Shown: positions 42,227-56,219 of the stretch, in pieces
How positions within the stretch are numbered: the stretch's first letter is position 1
How the letters are laid out: every line of letters starts with the position of its first letter
Assembly: GCA_951804985.1 (NCBI GenBank)
Contig: OX638132.1
Coordinates: 20,565,529-20,629,528 of the forward strand
DNA: 64,000 nt
Direction of reading: 5' to 3'
Source of the DNA: Dryomyza anilis
Taxonomy: Eukaryota > Arthropoda > Insecta > Diptera > Dryomyzidae
Made by a program: the position numbers and the translations under genes
Notes under the pieces: model-generated
The model's input: only the letters and a program-made list of their open reading frames with translations
Databases searched by the model: none
What the model was told of the DNA's origin: nothing

Positions 42227-44750
42227 TCCAAATTATAATTGTATAAAATTATAATTTTGAGTTGAAGCGTGGATATATAATATAAAAAGTTATACGAAAT
42301 TTATTAAGGGATATATTTTCTTCGAATAAATATAATTAATATTTTTTTATAATATGTGTTACTGTTTTAATGACGTTTTAAAAATATTGATTTAAAAAAT
42401 AATAAAACAAATTTGAATGCAATATTTAAAAATTGATTTTGTTTTAGAGTATTGAAAAACATCCTTCCAGATTTAGTATTAATTGAAAGACAAATGCATT
42501 AAGTTTTAAATATAAATAGAAAGGTTCCGCCTTCGTCTGCCATTTTAATTTAATGCATATTTTTAGCGACAAAAAGTACTGGATAATTTCAATGAAATTT
42601 GGTACATATGTGTTTTAGACCACATTTTAAGCAGAGCTCTTTAATGGGATGTACACTGCCATCTCCTATACAACCAATATTGGTTTGATTATTTAGGAAC
42701 AGATATCTCATAAAATTTCAAGATAAATCCATAAAATTTAAAAACATTAGGTCAGATTTATGCATTATCATATGTTTCTAAATGGGAATGATCATCTTAT
42801 GTTTTTTGTTCCGTTCAATGATATTCCATATTACAATATAGATTAAAATAAAGTAATCTGAACAATATACCCAAATTAGATCCGATGAATACAATGAGAC
42901 TGCTTGGGATTTTTTTATTTTATTTGTCCATTTAATCAATTGTTTATTAAAAATAAATAAAAACTATATCAACACATGTTAATAAATAATTAATAAAATA
43001 ATCAAATAAACTCATAAAACTTAGATAAATTTATACATGCTATACAAAAAAAAGGAAACTAGTTAGTATTAAATAAGGCGTGTCATCTAAAAATTTTACT
43101 GATTATTACTTTTGCATTAGGTATTACCACCAGGTACACTTATACACCGTAGAAATGATGTACATAGCATACGTCAAAATCTAAAGTACTTGCACGACAT
43201 TTTAGGGAATAAGTGGGCGTATCTTCTTAAAAATTGATCGAATCCACTTTTTATTTCGTATTTTAATAGGGTGCCATTAAACTATGCATCCACATAAAAA
43301 TCAGAATTTTGGCCAACTTTTTTAATCGAATACTCCACCCACTATTTGTCTCAATTTTTATTAAACATGTTTCAATACGTGTTCATATACGTGTTATTTC
43401 CCTGTTGGCGTTTGTCGGAATTCGGAATACCAAATCAAACCAAATTGAAACATTTTTCGAAATAAATTGGGACAGGCAAAACAATCTGAAAAATCCAGGG
43501 TTATCGGATTATAAAGTGAGATTGGGAGTTTAATGTTTCGTTTGACAACGGATTGCTTCTTTTTTTCATCTCATTATTGAACTGCATTAAGAAGATTCGA
43601 AATTATTACTAGTCTGTTTCAGATGTATCTATTTTTGTTCCATAAATAAAAATGTTGCATTCAGCGCTGTCTCCAAACAGTCTTTCATTCTATAAAATAT
43701 TACCTTTTTTTAAATTTTAAATATATTTTGAAATTTTGTAAAAAAAAGTTAAATTAAAAATTAATAAATCAATCACATTTCTTGTCAAAAAAAAACGCCT
43801 ATATTTCAGAATGCGCAACTTGCATTATTTATAACAACTTTAAAATAAAACATAAACTATTTTCTAAACTATTTCGGGTTGGGAATATAAACATTAATAC
43901 CAATTCAAAATTAATATCGTAATATTTTATTTTAGAAATCAATGAATTACAAAAATAAGATAATATTTCTATTTTAAAACTTCTAATTACAAAATAAGTA
44001 TTCTGCATGATGTTCATAAATGTTCAAATCCATAATGATTTTAGCAAAAAAAAATTAAGTATGAAATACTAAAAAGTGAATTGAACATGAGATAAAAAGA
44101 AACTTTAACAAAATATTAAAAATGAATCACGCAATTTCTGATTTCAATGATTTTTGTTTTAAAAAATGAATACATTATATTCTCGAAATCATTGTATTTA
44201 GATGTATTGAATATTGTACTATACGCGAAAATTAATTTTGACGTTTTTTACAAAGTTTGAGATTTTTACTTTTGACCAGGTTTTTCATACAAATACTCCT
44301 CTGTGCGACGTTTAACTTTGTTAGCAATAAATATGCAACCAATTGCTAATGACAAATATTTTTTTCTAAAATTTTAATATCTGACAGAAGTCATTCAAAA
44401 ATTAAAGAAATATAAAAAAAGACAGATTTCAGTAATAGATATGAAATTTTAAAAACAATTTTAGTACAATATCGAGCAACTTTATATATAAAAAAACTTG
44501 TTCAACTATTTAAGTTTTTGCAATAAAACAGCAAATAGACAATGCGAAAAAAATGTATTACAAATTGCGTAATATTTGTTCTAGGGAATCTTTCGGTTTT
44601 TATTACAAATGTATTAAAAACACCATTTATTCTAGGGGGTTTAAATAACATTCGTATGTGGAATTGTATAGTAAATTGGGGAATTTTGTTAAAAATATCG
44701 GTGAGAAAGAAAATATGAGTTGGTTTCACAGATTCAGTGTCAAATAGATT
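42227..44750. other. AT-rich intergenic DNA
   Basis: No gene, repeat family or conserved frame recognised. Confidence 0.4.
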
Positions 44751-44755
44751 AGTTT

Positions 44756-44861
44756 TGTAGTAAAACACAATGTTTGCTTGTCGATCGTCGAATACGAATG
44801 AATCTTTATTTCATACAGTGATTATAACATTTTATTCTACAACTACTATTTTACTACTACA
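44756..44861 (-). repeat. 3' LTR, 106 bp
   Basis: TGTAG..TACTACTACA on the plus strand; two differences from the other LTR in 106 positions. Contains GAAATAAAG on the minus strand, a possible polyA signal. Confidence 0.85.
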
Positions 44862-44992
44862 ACTCGGCCAATCTGACTTAATGTAATCGACCTCGATCAC
44901 CGAATATATACATATATATACGTTGAATACTTATATAATACATAATATAATACTTATAAAATATTTTTTACACAAATTAAAATTAATTATGG

Positions 44993-47900
44993 TTAAATGT
45001 CGCTTTTTCTATCATTACAATTATTTATTTTCCACATTTTGATATTACAGGCTTCTACCACGCCATCATAAGGGATTTGCGTTATCTGACAGTTTTCGAT
45101 GTCCCTTATTACGTAACGATCATTCGGAAGTGTCTTGTGTATTACAAAAGGACCTTTAAATTTCGGCAGAAGTTTTTTATTTAACCCTACGGTAGTGTCC
45201 ACATTTTTGATAACAACAAAATCTCCAACATTAAATACATTTACTTTCACATTTTTATTTGCATTACGTCACAAATTGTACAGTTGGTTTTTTTCTATGT
45301 TCTTTTCAGCCGTATTTCGTAGCTACCCTTTGGCGAAATGAACGTCTCTAAGTACTCACTTAATTCATCCACTACTTCCCCTCTCTGATCAATTCCAAAC
45401 AATGCTTTACTAGGAGTAATGCCAATAGATCTATGTATCGTATTGTTGAGTGCAATTTCTATTTTCACTAATTGTTTAACCCAATCAGAATGCAATAAAG
45501 AGTAAAGAACGATTAACTCTCTCAACTTGCCCATTGGCTTGAGGAGAATGAACTGCTACCTTTACATGAGATATATTTTTATCGGTCATAAAATCAGAGA
45601 ACTATTTTGAGGTAAACCCGGTACCCCTATCTGTGATGCACCTAACTGGTCGACTATAATATTCAAAATACTTATTTAATGAAGCTATAATTTCTCTGCT
45701 ACTTGTCGTTAGAACGGGGTATAACTTTACAAACTTAGTGAATGCGTCGACAACTAATAAATGTATTCGTTTAGATTGCAGAGATGGTAGTGGACCTGGA
45801 TGGTCTAAATGTATTGTATGGAATGGCATTGGATCTGTCGGAATGTTCTGTAACACCCTGTCGTTGGGTTTACAATTTTTTATAAAATTTTCAATTTTTT
45901 CTTTCATGCTAGGAAACCATTCCTTAATTTTTTGGTAACATTTTACCACTCCTAAATGACTACACTTTTCATGTAATGTTCTTATAATTTCTGTTTCGAG
46001 TTCTTTTGGAACGTATAATCTATAATTATCATCGTCTTTTCTATATATTACACCATTATTCATACAAAACTTATCCATATTTTCATTTTCTAATCGATTT
46101 TTTAAATCTGGGTCGCGAGATTGCATTGCTTGTAACTGAAAATATATATCTTCGCTATCTACTACAGCTATAATCGTTTCGCTCTCCAGATGACTTCTAC
46201 TCAATGCATCAACGTGAGACATCTTATCACCAGGACAATGGTGTATACTATAATCAAAATTTTTCAGTTCAAGTGCCCATCTTGCAATCCGGCTATTTAC
46301 CAGTTTTTTATTAAGTGTTAGTGTTAATGAGTTACAATCTGTCATAATTCTAAATTTTATACCCTGCAAATATATCCGAAAACGACGTACGGCGTAAATC
46401 ACTGCCTATGTTTCCAATTCAAAACTATGATAACGTTTTTCGGGGTCTGAAGTTCGTTTAGAAAAGAATGCTACAGGATGAAATTTCTTATCTTCCTGTT
46501 TCTGAAGTAGAATTGCACCGAAACCATGCGTCACAGTGTAGTTCAGTATCTTTTTTTGGATTATAAATACATAATACCGGATTATCAATCCCTTCAAATT
46601 CTCAATCGCTTCCATAACCTCTGTATTCAATATGAACGTCGTTTCATTTTTCAATAAGTTATATAGCGGGCCTGCTATTAAAGAGAACGATTTAACAAAT
46701 TTTCTAAAGTATGAGCAAATACCTTAGAACGAACGCAATTCTCTCTTGCATTTAGGAATCGGGTAGTTCGATATTGCTTTAATATGACTTTGCGATGGGC
46801 TATTTCCTAAACAAGACACGTTATAACCTAAATATTCAATTTCGGTGTACGCAAATTTACACTTATTCAATTTTAATTGCAAATTATGTCGAGATAACCT
46901 TTCTAACACCCGACTAACTAATTCATATGTTCTTCCATAGTCCGGCTTCCTATCACTATATCATCCATATAAACAATATTCTAATTTTTTTCAATAAAAT
47001 CTCTTAATATTTGAGTTATATATCTCTAAAAAATAGCAGGTCCATTTTTCAGGCCAAAGGGCATTCTAAAGAATTTAAACTGGCCACTTGGAAAAACAAA
47101 AGTTGTATATCCAATAAAATCTTCGGCCATTTGTACATGATAAAATCCTGATTTTAAATCTAACATCGTAAAATAAACTTTTCCTTCCTTTCTATTCCAA
47201 GCAGTCTTCTATGAGAGGCAAAGGATAATTATCTTTAGCTATCATCTTATTCAAATTCCTATAATCAATGCACATTCTTGTTTCACCCGTTATTTTCTTT
47301 GTTAATACAATTGGTGATGCATAAGAAGAGTTACTATATCTAATAATATTTTGATCTAAAAGCTCTCTAAAAGCTCTCTAAAAGCTCTCTAAAAATTTCA
47401 TTGACTTCTTGCTTTTCTGCAAAGAAAGACGTCTAGGCGCACAAAATGTTGGAGATCGAGAATTCAAAACAATTTGTGCCTTGTAACTATTTTTAGGCAA
47501 CTTATCACTCAAATTGTTAATGTATTTGGTTATAAATAAGGTTTTAAAATGTTCTGCCAAATTTAAAGGTAACTTAGGATTAACATCAATATCACATTCA
47601 ATCGAATCAGATATTTCTATATTACAAATTTGTTCAAAAGCCTTTTCAATTTCATTCGAACTAACGTCAAAATCATATAATTTAGTAAAATTCTGTTTGT
47701 TTATTTTATTAGAACCATATTCAGGTATTATATTTGTGTTTAGACAATAGTATTTATTTATGTATAAAGAAATATTAAATAATGTAAGAAAATCTCGACC
47801 CAACAGTATTGGAAATGGCAAAACCTCATCAGCTAGGATACAAAATTGTACAGTTTTAATTATGTTTTTATATTTTATGTGTCCTACCAATTTACCAAAA

Positions 47901-48117
47901 GAAGTCAGTTTAACATTTCCAATTCCCTTATAATCTGTAGGCTGCTCATTGTTAAATAAAAATATCGAATTTGCAGCTATTGCAACTGACCATCGAACGA
48001 AACTATGGGGACTTCCGGTATCAAAAATACAAAAGTAAGGTTCAAAATGTGGATTTCCAATCTCTTCTATTTTAAAAGCGACACTTACTATATTCAACAT
48101 GCTCAATACACTCATCT
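44993..48117 (-). pseudogene. pol remnant of the LTR element
   Basis: Protease D-T-G-S near 48007; reverse transcriptase Y-M-D-D near 46960 and L-K-L-N-K-C-K-F then Y-L-G near 46830; RNase H T-D-C-N-S near 46340 and D-A-L-S-R-S near 46200; integrase H-x-G-V plus a zinc site lacking its second Cys pair, then H-L-D-H-P-G and T-D-R-G-T-G-F (first two acidic residues). A TAG at about 45602 and a frameshift follow. The C-terminal G-D-F-V-V and G-P-F-V-I segment lies at 44993-45250. Confidence 0.8.
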
Positions 48118-49238
48118 TTTTGCAATATAGTTGCAACCGCTTTATTGGGACAATGTAAGGTCCACGTAGTCCACCGCTTGCTCCACGTAGTACACTGCTT
48201 GCTCCACGTAGTCCATTGTTTGCTCCTACTGCATTTTGAACCGGTGCGTTGAAAACAATTTTCTCGTACTTAGTCAGCAACTTCTTCAGCTCGTTGATAT
48301 TAGTGACATTGTAGAACATTGAGAACGTTGGAGATTTGTCTTGTAATCCCTCGATAATATACTCGATTAATTCTTCTTCGCCGATGGGTGCATTTTTTTG
48401 CAATTTCTTGCATTGTTAGTACATAAAAGTGCAAAGTCTCCTTCTTTCTATCCCAGCACCGGTTCTCCAATTTTTTGAACATATTTTTGTAGTTGACTGG
48501 CTTATAAAATTCTTTCAACAACGCATCTTTTAGGTCAGCCCACGAGTGCGCGTACGCCATACGAATAAATAGCTGAACACTTTCCTGAAGCATACGGAGC
48601 GCAAATAAAAATTTGATTTCTTCATCACAACTGTAAGCAGACGTAACACAATCGAAGTCAGATATCCACTTTTTTATGTCAGCATCGTCATCTCCAGAGA
48701 ACTTTGCCAGAGCACCTTCAATATCGCTAAATTGTACGTTAGCTTTACGTGGTACATTATCTGACTCCAGTTCACGTATCTCCTTTTGTAGCTTCATAAT
48801 TCGTAGTAGACGTGTTAGTTCTCGCTCGGTTTACACTACATTTTCTGAGTTCGCGTTCTTCTCATACGACGCACTGTACTCCTTGGATCGACTCACTGAA
48901 TTTGAACGTTCGAATGCATCGCTGGTTTTCTCTAACTGCGCCTCGCTTTGTAGTTCAGCTGAATTTCTATTTCCGCTGTCGGCAGAAGTACCGAATGTTC
49001 CAACAGCTCCGGCTGTTCTGTCGCCGGAAACGCAGACAGCGCTGTCGCATACGTCATTTTGATTAGTTTGCTGCGGAGCCCCAGCGCTTCCGAGTACATC
49101 CAACATATCACTGGAAGACGAATTTCCATTTTCGGCTTGGTTAAATTGGTCACCAACATCTTCTCGCAGAAGATATTTCAATTGCGACCTGGTAGCCGAT
49201 GGATTGAACGCCACACCAGCTTCGCGCAATGACGCCAT
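48118..49238 (-). pseudogene. gag remnant of the LTR element
   Basis: Three overlapping minus-strand pieces (48831-49238, 48300-48797, end at about 48118) separated by a stop and a frameshift. The middle has the capsid-like pattern I-K-K-W-I-S-D-F, F-L-F-A-L-R-M-L and W-A-D-L-K-D-A-L. A CCHC zinc knuckle is not intact; near 48120-48150 only C-P-N-K remains in another frame, next to a 3-4 unit repeat of CTCCACGTAGTCC (48165-48225). Confidence 0.7.
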
Positions 49239-49376
49239 TATATTTTCTCATAAGTTTTCCATTATAGTAATTAACTGAAGTTATTCTGAAGGTTTCTGAA
49301 GTTTTTCTTAAGGTTTTTCGCTAACTGAAGTTATTCTGAAGGTTAAGTTTTTTTAGAGCGACCCCACATCTGGCAT

Positions 49377-49482
49377 TGTAATAAAACACAATGTTTGCTT
49401 GTCGATCGTCGAATACGAATGAATCTTTATTTCATACAGTGATTATATCATTTTATTCTACAACTACTATTTTACTACTACA
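49377..49482 (-). repeat. 5' LTR, 106 bp
   Basis: Partner of the LTR at 44756-44861; ends TGT..ACA on either strand, 104 of 106 bases identical. Confidence 0.85.
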
Positions 49483-49486
49483 GTTT

Positions 49487-50840
49487 GAATATTTGTTTAA
49501 ATTTTAAAAATTACACTATTTTTTATCCTTTTTATTAAAAACATAGCTTACCATGGTTACATTCCAAAAAATTGTCAAAATATATATTTTTTAAAAATTA
49601 AAGTGAAGTTGTATTATTGGGCTTAAAATGATAAAAAAACTTTTAGAATGTTTACTGAAAGGGTTAAAATACTAGTAATTTACCATATTTTTTTCTGGGT
49701 ATAGGAAATCCAAATACAATAAAATTAGCAGGTTTGCTTTAACCATGAATTCAGTTCTTAATTCTTTTAATTTATCGTTATTTATTGTGCGAAATATTAA
49801 GAACTTTTACAATCATAACTCGTGAACTAAAAACGATAGAACAAAAATTTAAGTCGGTGATTTTTGTACAGTTCAAACATTGTTATAAATTTAATATTTA
49901 AAAAAACAATAAATTGCTTAGCTCAAAATTTCTTTATTGATATATTTTCAATTATATATGATATACATAAATCTTACATAACTAATTAAAATTAAATGTT
50001 AAGGTTTTAATTTACTACAATTTTATTTTTTCTTTTTTAATAAAAATCCATACATTCCACGGTGTTCCATTATGTTACTAATTCAATTTTTGAAAATCGT
50101 TAACATATCCCAATTGATGTTCAGTAGCCATGGGAAAAGATTTAAAAATTGTATAACTTTATAGTATACCTACCAATCACCACGCCACATTCGGCGCACT
50201 TATTACAAATGTAAGGATAAAATTAATGCAAATAATTTATTAACATGTTTTGTTTTTATTTATTTCAAAATATAAATTATAGATTAATAATAAGAAAAAT
50301 AAATAAAAATTGCATTTACATTTATTTTATGCCATGCACGTTAGGTATGATATAAATTTTCAAAACTATGTTGTGCCAATGTTTTATACAACTTGCTACA
50401 TTGGCAAATTCACATTTACATTGTGTTTGCGTTTATTCTTCTTGATCTTAATTTCGTTTCGACTCAAAAATGTTTATGTTGGTTTTACAATGAGTGCCTA
50501 AAGAAATTAATAAAGCATTTAAAACATATCTCGGGTTATATTTTAAATTCTAACTTCTTTTTATTATTTTTATTATATAATTTTTATATAAATTAAGAGG
50601 CGCCTACTAAAGAGACGCGTTTTAAGCTTAAAAAACGTCACGTAATTTTTATTATTAATGTTGTGTAAAAAAAAACATAGTTTTGAATGTAATAATCTTA
50701 TTAAAAATACAATTATTTAGCTCAACATAGCTCTGTTGATTTGACAACCGCACAATGATCGAACTAACATAGTGAGCTTCCGTACCAAGCTGCTAGTTCC
50801 ATAGCAGATATGCCTATCAAAAATAAAAGAGTCGCAGTTT
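49487..50840. other. AT-rich flank between LTR element and Phrf1
   Basis: No gene seen. TTTTTTTCTGGGTATAGG near 49689 is the end of a CACCCAG-type MITE. Confidence 0.4.
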
Positions 50841-50898
50841 GAGTAGGTTTTATTTTTAAATATTAGATTACACATACCATCTAGCAGCATGCTAACTA

Positions 50899-50904
50899 TT
50901 TATT
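50899..50904 (-). terminator. Phrf1 polyadenylation signal
   Basis: AATAAA on the minus strand just downstream of the Phrf1 stop codon. Chance occurrence is easy in AT-rich DNA, but position fits. Confidence 0.4.
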
Positions 50905-50921
50905 TATGCGCTTTATTGCAA

Positions 50922-51083
50922 TTACAACTTCTTAAGGTATGCGGCGCATTTTACCGCACTGCTCACTTGTCCCGTATTGATGACGTTCAACTTCTTGTGT
51001 TTGGCTCTGAACTTTTTCACGTAGGCTTCAATAAGGTTCTTGATTTTAGAAGGATTGATTTCCCCAGAACGACTATGACAAAT
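50922..51083 (-). CDS. Phrf1: Phrf1 last exon
   Basis: The acceptor TGTATGCAG precedes 51083. It encodes [14 protein letters not shown] and a basic helix (A-Y-V-K-K-F-R), then a divergent tail of about 25 residues and a stop at 50922. A minus-strand AATAAA lies at 50899-50904, 18 nt after the stop, with another at 50849-50854. The very close first signal suggests a short 3' UTR. Confidence 0.75.
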   Translation of the reverse strand: MCHSRSGEINPSKIKNLIEAYVKKFRAKHKKLNVINTGQVSSAVKCAAYLKKL

Positions 51084-54000
51084 CTGCATACACATATCAT
51101 AGATAATTAAATTTTGTTTAAATTTAATAATATTTAATAAGGTAGCACATACTTTAGGCACTGCACGCCGCATAATTTCCTTGTAGTCATCCTTGGTAAT
51201 TTGTTTCTTGTTGAAGCGTGGTTTCAAAACCATTTTCACCTCTTCAACTACACGTTCCTGACGATTCAATTTACGCAAAAACTAAAATCAAATACAATAT
51301 TATATTGTCAAGGGTTTTTTTATTTTTAATTAACAACACACAAAAATAAAAATGTTAATCTCAAAAATAAAAAGAAAATAACTATAACTAAAAAAAACAT
51401 GTCCGGTACATAAAAAAAACAAATTTGAATGAATCGAAATTTAAATACCATGCCGTATTTTGTGAATGCGTATTACTTTTTTTTATGATTTTTAATTAAT
51501 TTTATATTTATGGTAAAAAATCAAATATATTAAGGTCTGTAGAGATTTTGTTAAACTTTTAAATAAAAATGTAAAAAATCGCGTTGGTGAAACCCGTTAA
51601 CCCGAGCAAACAGCTGAAGATCGGGTTTCAAACCTGGTCGAGGATAAACGAGGTTGGTCCTCCTTTTGAGTTGGGCTTGAAACACACCATACAACAAATA
51701 CAGACAGCGAATACTGATAACATACTTCGCATACCGACCCGAAAACACAATGACAACGTCCAAATCCCTTTATAGAGGAGATGGTACCACCATCCAGCTG
51801 GTTGATGCTCTCAAAAAATAAAAGGCTGACATCACCGCAATCCAGGAAATGCGATGAACAGCACAGGGCTGTTCTAAGCAGGCATCCTGTGACGTCTACT
51901 AACTACAGCAGCCATGCGGAGAGGCAGGAATTTGGATGTGGATTTGTATTCGTGGGATAAGTCTCTTTAATATCGTGTACAAGGTTTTATCGAGCGTTTT
52001 ATGTGAAAGATTGAAGCCTATCGTCAACAGACTGATTGGACATTAGCAGTACGGCTTCAGACCTGACAAGTCCACAATAGACCAGATTTTCACATTACGC
52101 CAAAATCTGTAAAAGACCCCACCACCTTCTCGTCGACTAGAAAGCCGCCTGCCTTCGGTAATCCGATGTAGCGTCGCCTGCCTATACTTCACGAAAACTG
52201 TGTTCGATATATTTACAAAACTTATAAGGCTTTGCAGGATGACCCTGAGCGACACACGGTGCACATTGATAGTTGGGAACAACTTCTCCGATACGTTTAG
52301 TAACGAAGAACGTGGTAATAACGAAGAACGTGTGAGTTAAGAATTGCTTTTACCAACAGGTGCTACTTTGGGCTCAGTAAAAAATTGAGGAACAGAGCCC
52401 CTCAGAGTAACAGAGTCACTCAACATGCCAGTCCTCTATTGCGCTGAGCAAAGACGAGGACTGCCAACACCGATAAGCGAACTTTAGGAGCGTTCGAGAG
52501 AAAGATTCTCCGGAAAATCTATGGCTCGATATGCGTTAATATCTCCGAATTTTTGACTAAACCCAAGAGGGCGGAGCGTTTTGAAAATGTCACCTTTTTT
52601 TCATTTTGCACTTAAAAAGCGCATTATCTGTGACACAATTTTCAATTTCCGTTAGAGCAGGGATTCCCAATCTTTTTGCCGTCGCGACCGCCTTTTTAAC
52701 TCCATAAGTCTCCTGCGACATGAAATGAAACTTATCATTTCTAGTTGATTTGAATCTTGCTGCGTACTCAGTATTTACCCACCATATCGCACGATTTCGT
52801 TTAATATACAAAAATTCCATTCAAAACTGAGAAAATTCCAAAAAGAATCGAGATTTTTAAATTTTAAATTGAAAAAAAATCGAAATTGAATGGAATTTAA
52901 GAAATTAGCAAAAGATATTGAGATTTTCCTTATGAAATTTGTAACAAATATAATGGAAATAACTAAGAAATTTAATATTATTTAAATATTTTTTTCGCAC
53001 GCCGACGGTACATACATAAATCGTTTAATAACGAGGAACATACATGGGAACCGGTTTCGATTTTGTATTCGAAATCGGAACATATTTAAAATGTACATGT
53101 AGGACGCGAATAGATCTCCTAATAATTTTTGTATATTGGAACCGAAATCGTTACCCCAAAATGTTTTTGTCACTGAAATCATTTGTAATTTTGTCAATTT
53201 CAATTGTGATAAATTATTCTCTCGACACTCTTTTTAGGTAGCACAATATTTCGTAGTGGGCAAATTCTGAGTTCGCAGCAAGAATCAGTCAAACGAAATC
53301 TACCAGTAATAAGAGCTTTCATTACATATTAAAATCCTTGTAGAACAGTGTAATTATCTGAATGTTTTGGAATATAGCAATTTTTCTAATATAAAATATT
53401 CTTATTTGCATCGCGACCCACTGGTTGGGAACCAGTGCAATTGTGGTTAGCTTTCATAAATCATGTGGTAACAAACATGGTATGTTCAATTCTATTATTG
53501 TAATGGGTGTGTTCAATGTTGTAACAGTATTTATAACAGTCCTTACTTACTAAGTATTTTCCTTTAAAAGTTTGCTACCTTAATAACGAAATAACTAAAT
53601 AAATACTTTAAAAGTCGTTCTGTTGAGGAATGCCCACATATTCGTTACCATAAATATTAATGCGTTATGAATGATTTGTTTTATATATTATAAGTTAATG
53701 AATGAATTTTAAATATATTATTAGTAAATGAATAATTTGTCTACATAAAAACGTTAGGAATGTTCACATGGAGTCGATTAGGAAGAATACGTGTTGGTGT
53801 ATTGAATGTAACAAATATGCCATAAGAACTATTCTCAATAATATTGTGGTAAAGTGGGACATGGGGTAATGTGGGACATTTTTTGACATGTTTTTGCATC
53901 CATGATTATAATTATATTTAAACAATTTTATTGCATTTCGACAACAAGTTAAGAAAATATTTTAGAAAGTTTTTTTAGAATGCTGGTTTCTGCTATCAAA

Positions 54001-56173
54001 AAGTGTGAATTTTTGTGGTGTTTAATTAGGAAGGTACTTTTAAACAGATCGGATGTTGTATATCTTTTGAAAAACAAACGGGTTTTGCAAATAATTTAAC
54101 ATTCCTTAAATGGTTATGATCAAGTTACGATCAAATTGTGATATTGGGATAAAGTGGGAAAAACTTTCTGGGGTAAAGTGGGAAACGCTATTTAAGCCTT
54201 GTTTGTTGTAATTTTAGTGAACATATTGTGTTGTATGAATTATTTAATTGGTTTATCAAAGAAAACACTTCAATCATGGCCACAAACCAATGAAAAGTAA
54301 AATTTTGACTTCACCTGAGATAATTTCTGAATTGAAAAAGAAAGCCGAAAAGCGTACCTTTAACAAGAGCAAAAAGAATACCTACATCAGTAAATATTCT
54401 TCAACTTTATCAGTAGAGAAGAATTTTGAACAATTTGCTTGAATGAAATTCCGAAGAATTTAATTATAACAAAACATGGAAAGCAAACAGAAAGGAAAGA
54501 CTAAAATAGAATTTTGGTATATATTGTGAAATTTCCCACTTTGCCACAACATTTTTGGACAAGTCCGAAATTAAGCTGTTTTGTAAATTCAAATTGCATA
54601 TCAATATTTTTTTTCACTTTGGTACATTTCACAGAAAAGATTACTTAAATCATATGTAATATTGAAACAAGTGTTTTTTTGATACTTTTTTTATGTTTAG
54701 ACACGTGTTTCGTATTTTTTGTCAAATGTTTTGCATTTTAGCTATAGAATAAACAATATCCTGTATAATTCCTTTAAATTTTTAAGGGTTTTTAAGGAAT
54801 TTGCGCAATTTACTAAAACAAGGTTTTGTATATTCCATATTTAATCAAAGCAACATAAAATATTTCAAATATTCAACAATACTTCTCAAATTAGCCTAAC
54901 TAATATAAATAAAAGAATTAAATTTAAAACCTTTGAAAAAAATAATGGATTTTGTAACAAATTTGATATCGCTACTAGGTTAAATAGGTTAAGAATATGG
55001 AAAAATAAGACGGCATTGTATTGACATAATTCCAATAAATGTAAATTATAAAAATAATTGATTGTTCTTATTACGCAACACTTCTAAAAAATCGAATTTA
55101 TAATTTATGGGAGAGCACACAGCTGTATATTTCATAGTTCTACATATAAATTCGGCTAAAGAAATTTAAATTTGGAAAATCCTTAAAGGACAAGGATGAG
55201 TTTGAAATTGGAATGCACTACACTAACTATTTTACGATAATATTGTATTCTTTAAAATTTGGGCTGTGCGTTAAATCAATTTATCTAACTGCTTGATTAA
55301 TAAATTTCTTATTAATTGGTTAATTAACCAAAGCATTTATTTAACAAATTATTCATTATTTAATACTAATTGTGGTTAACTGATTAAACAGCATTAATAA
55401 AACTAAAATTGTTTCAGTTTTGATTAATCAAATTTCCGATTAATCAAAAAATCAGAAACTTGATTATTCGAAATATCAATTGATCAAAATTTTGTTTAAT
55501 TGATGAATCCCACAGCCCTATTCAAAACATGATAAATTTTCGACATGAAAATCAAGCTATTTTTAGACTAAAATTTTTGTCAAAAAATGTGTGTTATCGA
55601 AAATGAACGTCAACACTACATCAATAATAGCAATATAGTTCTAGATTTTTTGGCAATAATTCAAAAACCTATTATTTTTGGACTTATTATAGATAATCGA
55701 AGACGATAATCGTTTAAATATCGTTTGCTGTACATATCGTCACTATCATGCCAAAGGGGCGAATGTGCAATTTTTGACATTTGCGTTTTTTTACATTTTT
55801 GAATGTAGTTTATCCTCAAGTATGCTGTGCCAAAATCGCGTGTCATTTTGTTGGATATTTCTAGCCACAAAAGACAAAACCAAAAGGGCGAATTTGAAAT
55901 ATTGAAAATCTTGTCATGCCAAAAGGGCGAATCTTTTCGTTTTTTCGCCATAACTTTTTAATGGTACAAGATAAAGTAGTGATGTAAAGGCATTAATTGT
56001 TTGTTATACCCTACACTAAGAGTGAAAGGGTATATTCAGTTTGGTACGCCGTTTGTAACACCCAGAAGAAAGCATCTCCGGTATGGAAAAGTATATATAT
56101 TCTTGATCAGCATGACCTCCTGAGTCGATTTAGCGATGTCCGTCTGTCCGTCTGTCTGTCCGTCTGTCTGTCC

Positions 56174-56219
<46 letters not shown>

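Larger units (their letters stand above)
44756..49482 (-). mobile_element. Ty3/gypsy-type LTR retrotransposon (mdg3-like), inactive
   Basis: 4.7 kb with 106-bp LTRs and the target duplication GTTT (44752-44755, 49483-49486). Order on the minus strand is gag, protease, reverse transcriptase, RNase H, integrase; this order defines Ty3/gypsy. No env-like frame fits between integrase and the 3' LTR. Next to the 5' LTR comes TGCCAGATGTGGGGT, which could pair with a Leu-type tRNA but lacks the usual leading TGG. No purine tract is obvious beside the 3' LTR. All frames are broken by stops and frameshifts. Confidence 0.85.
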
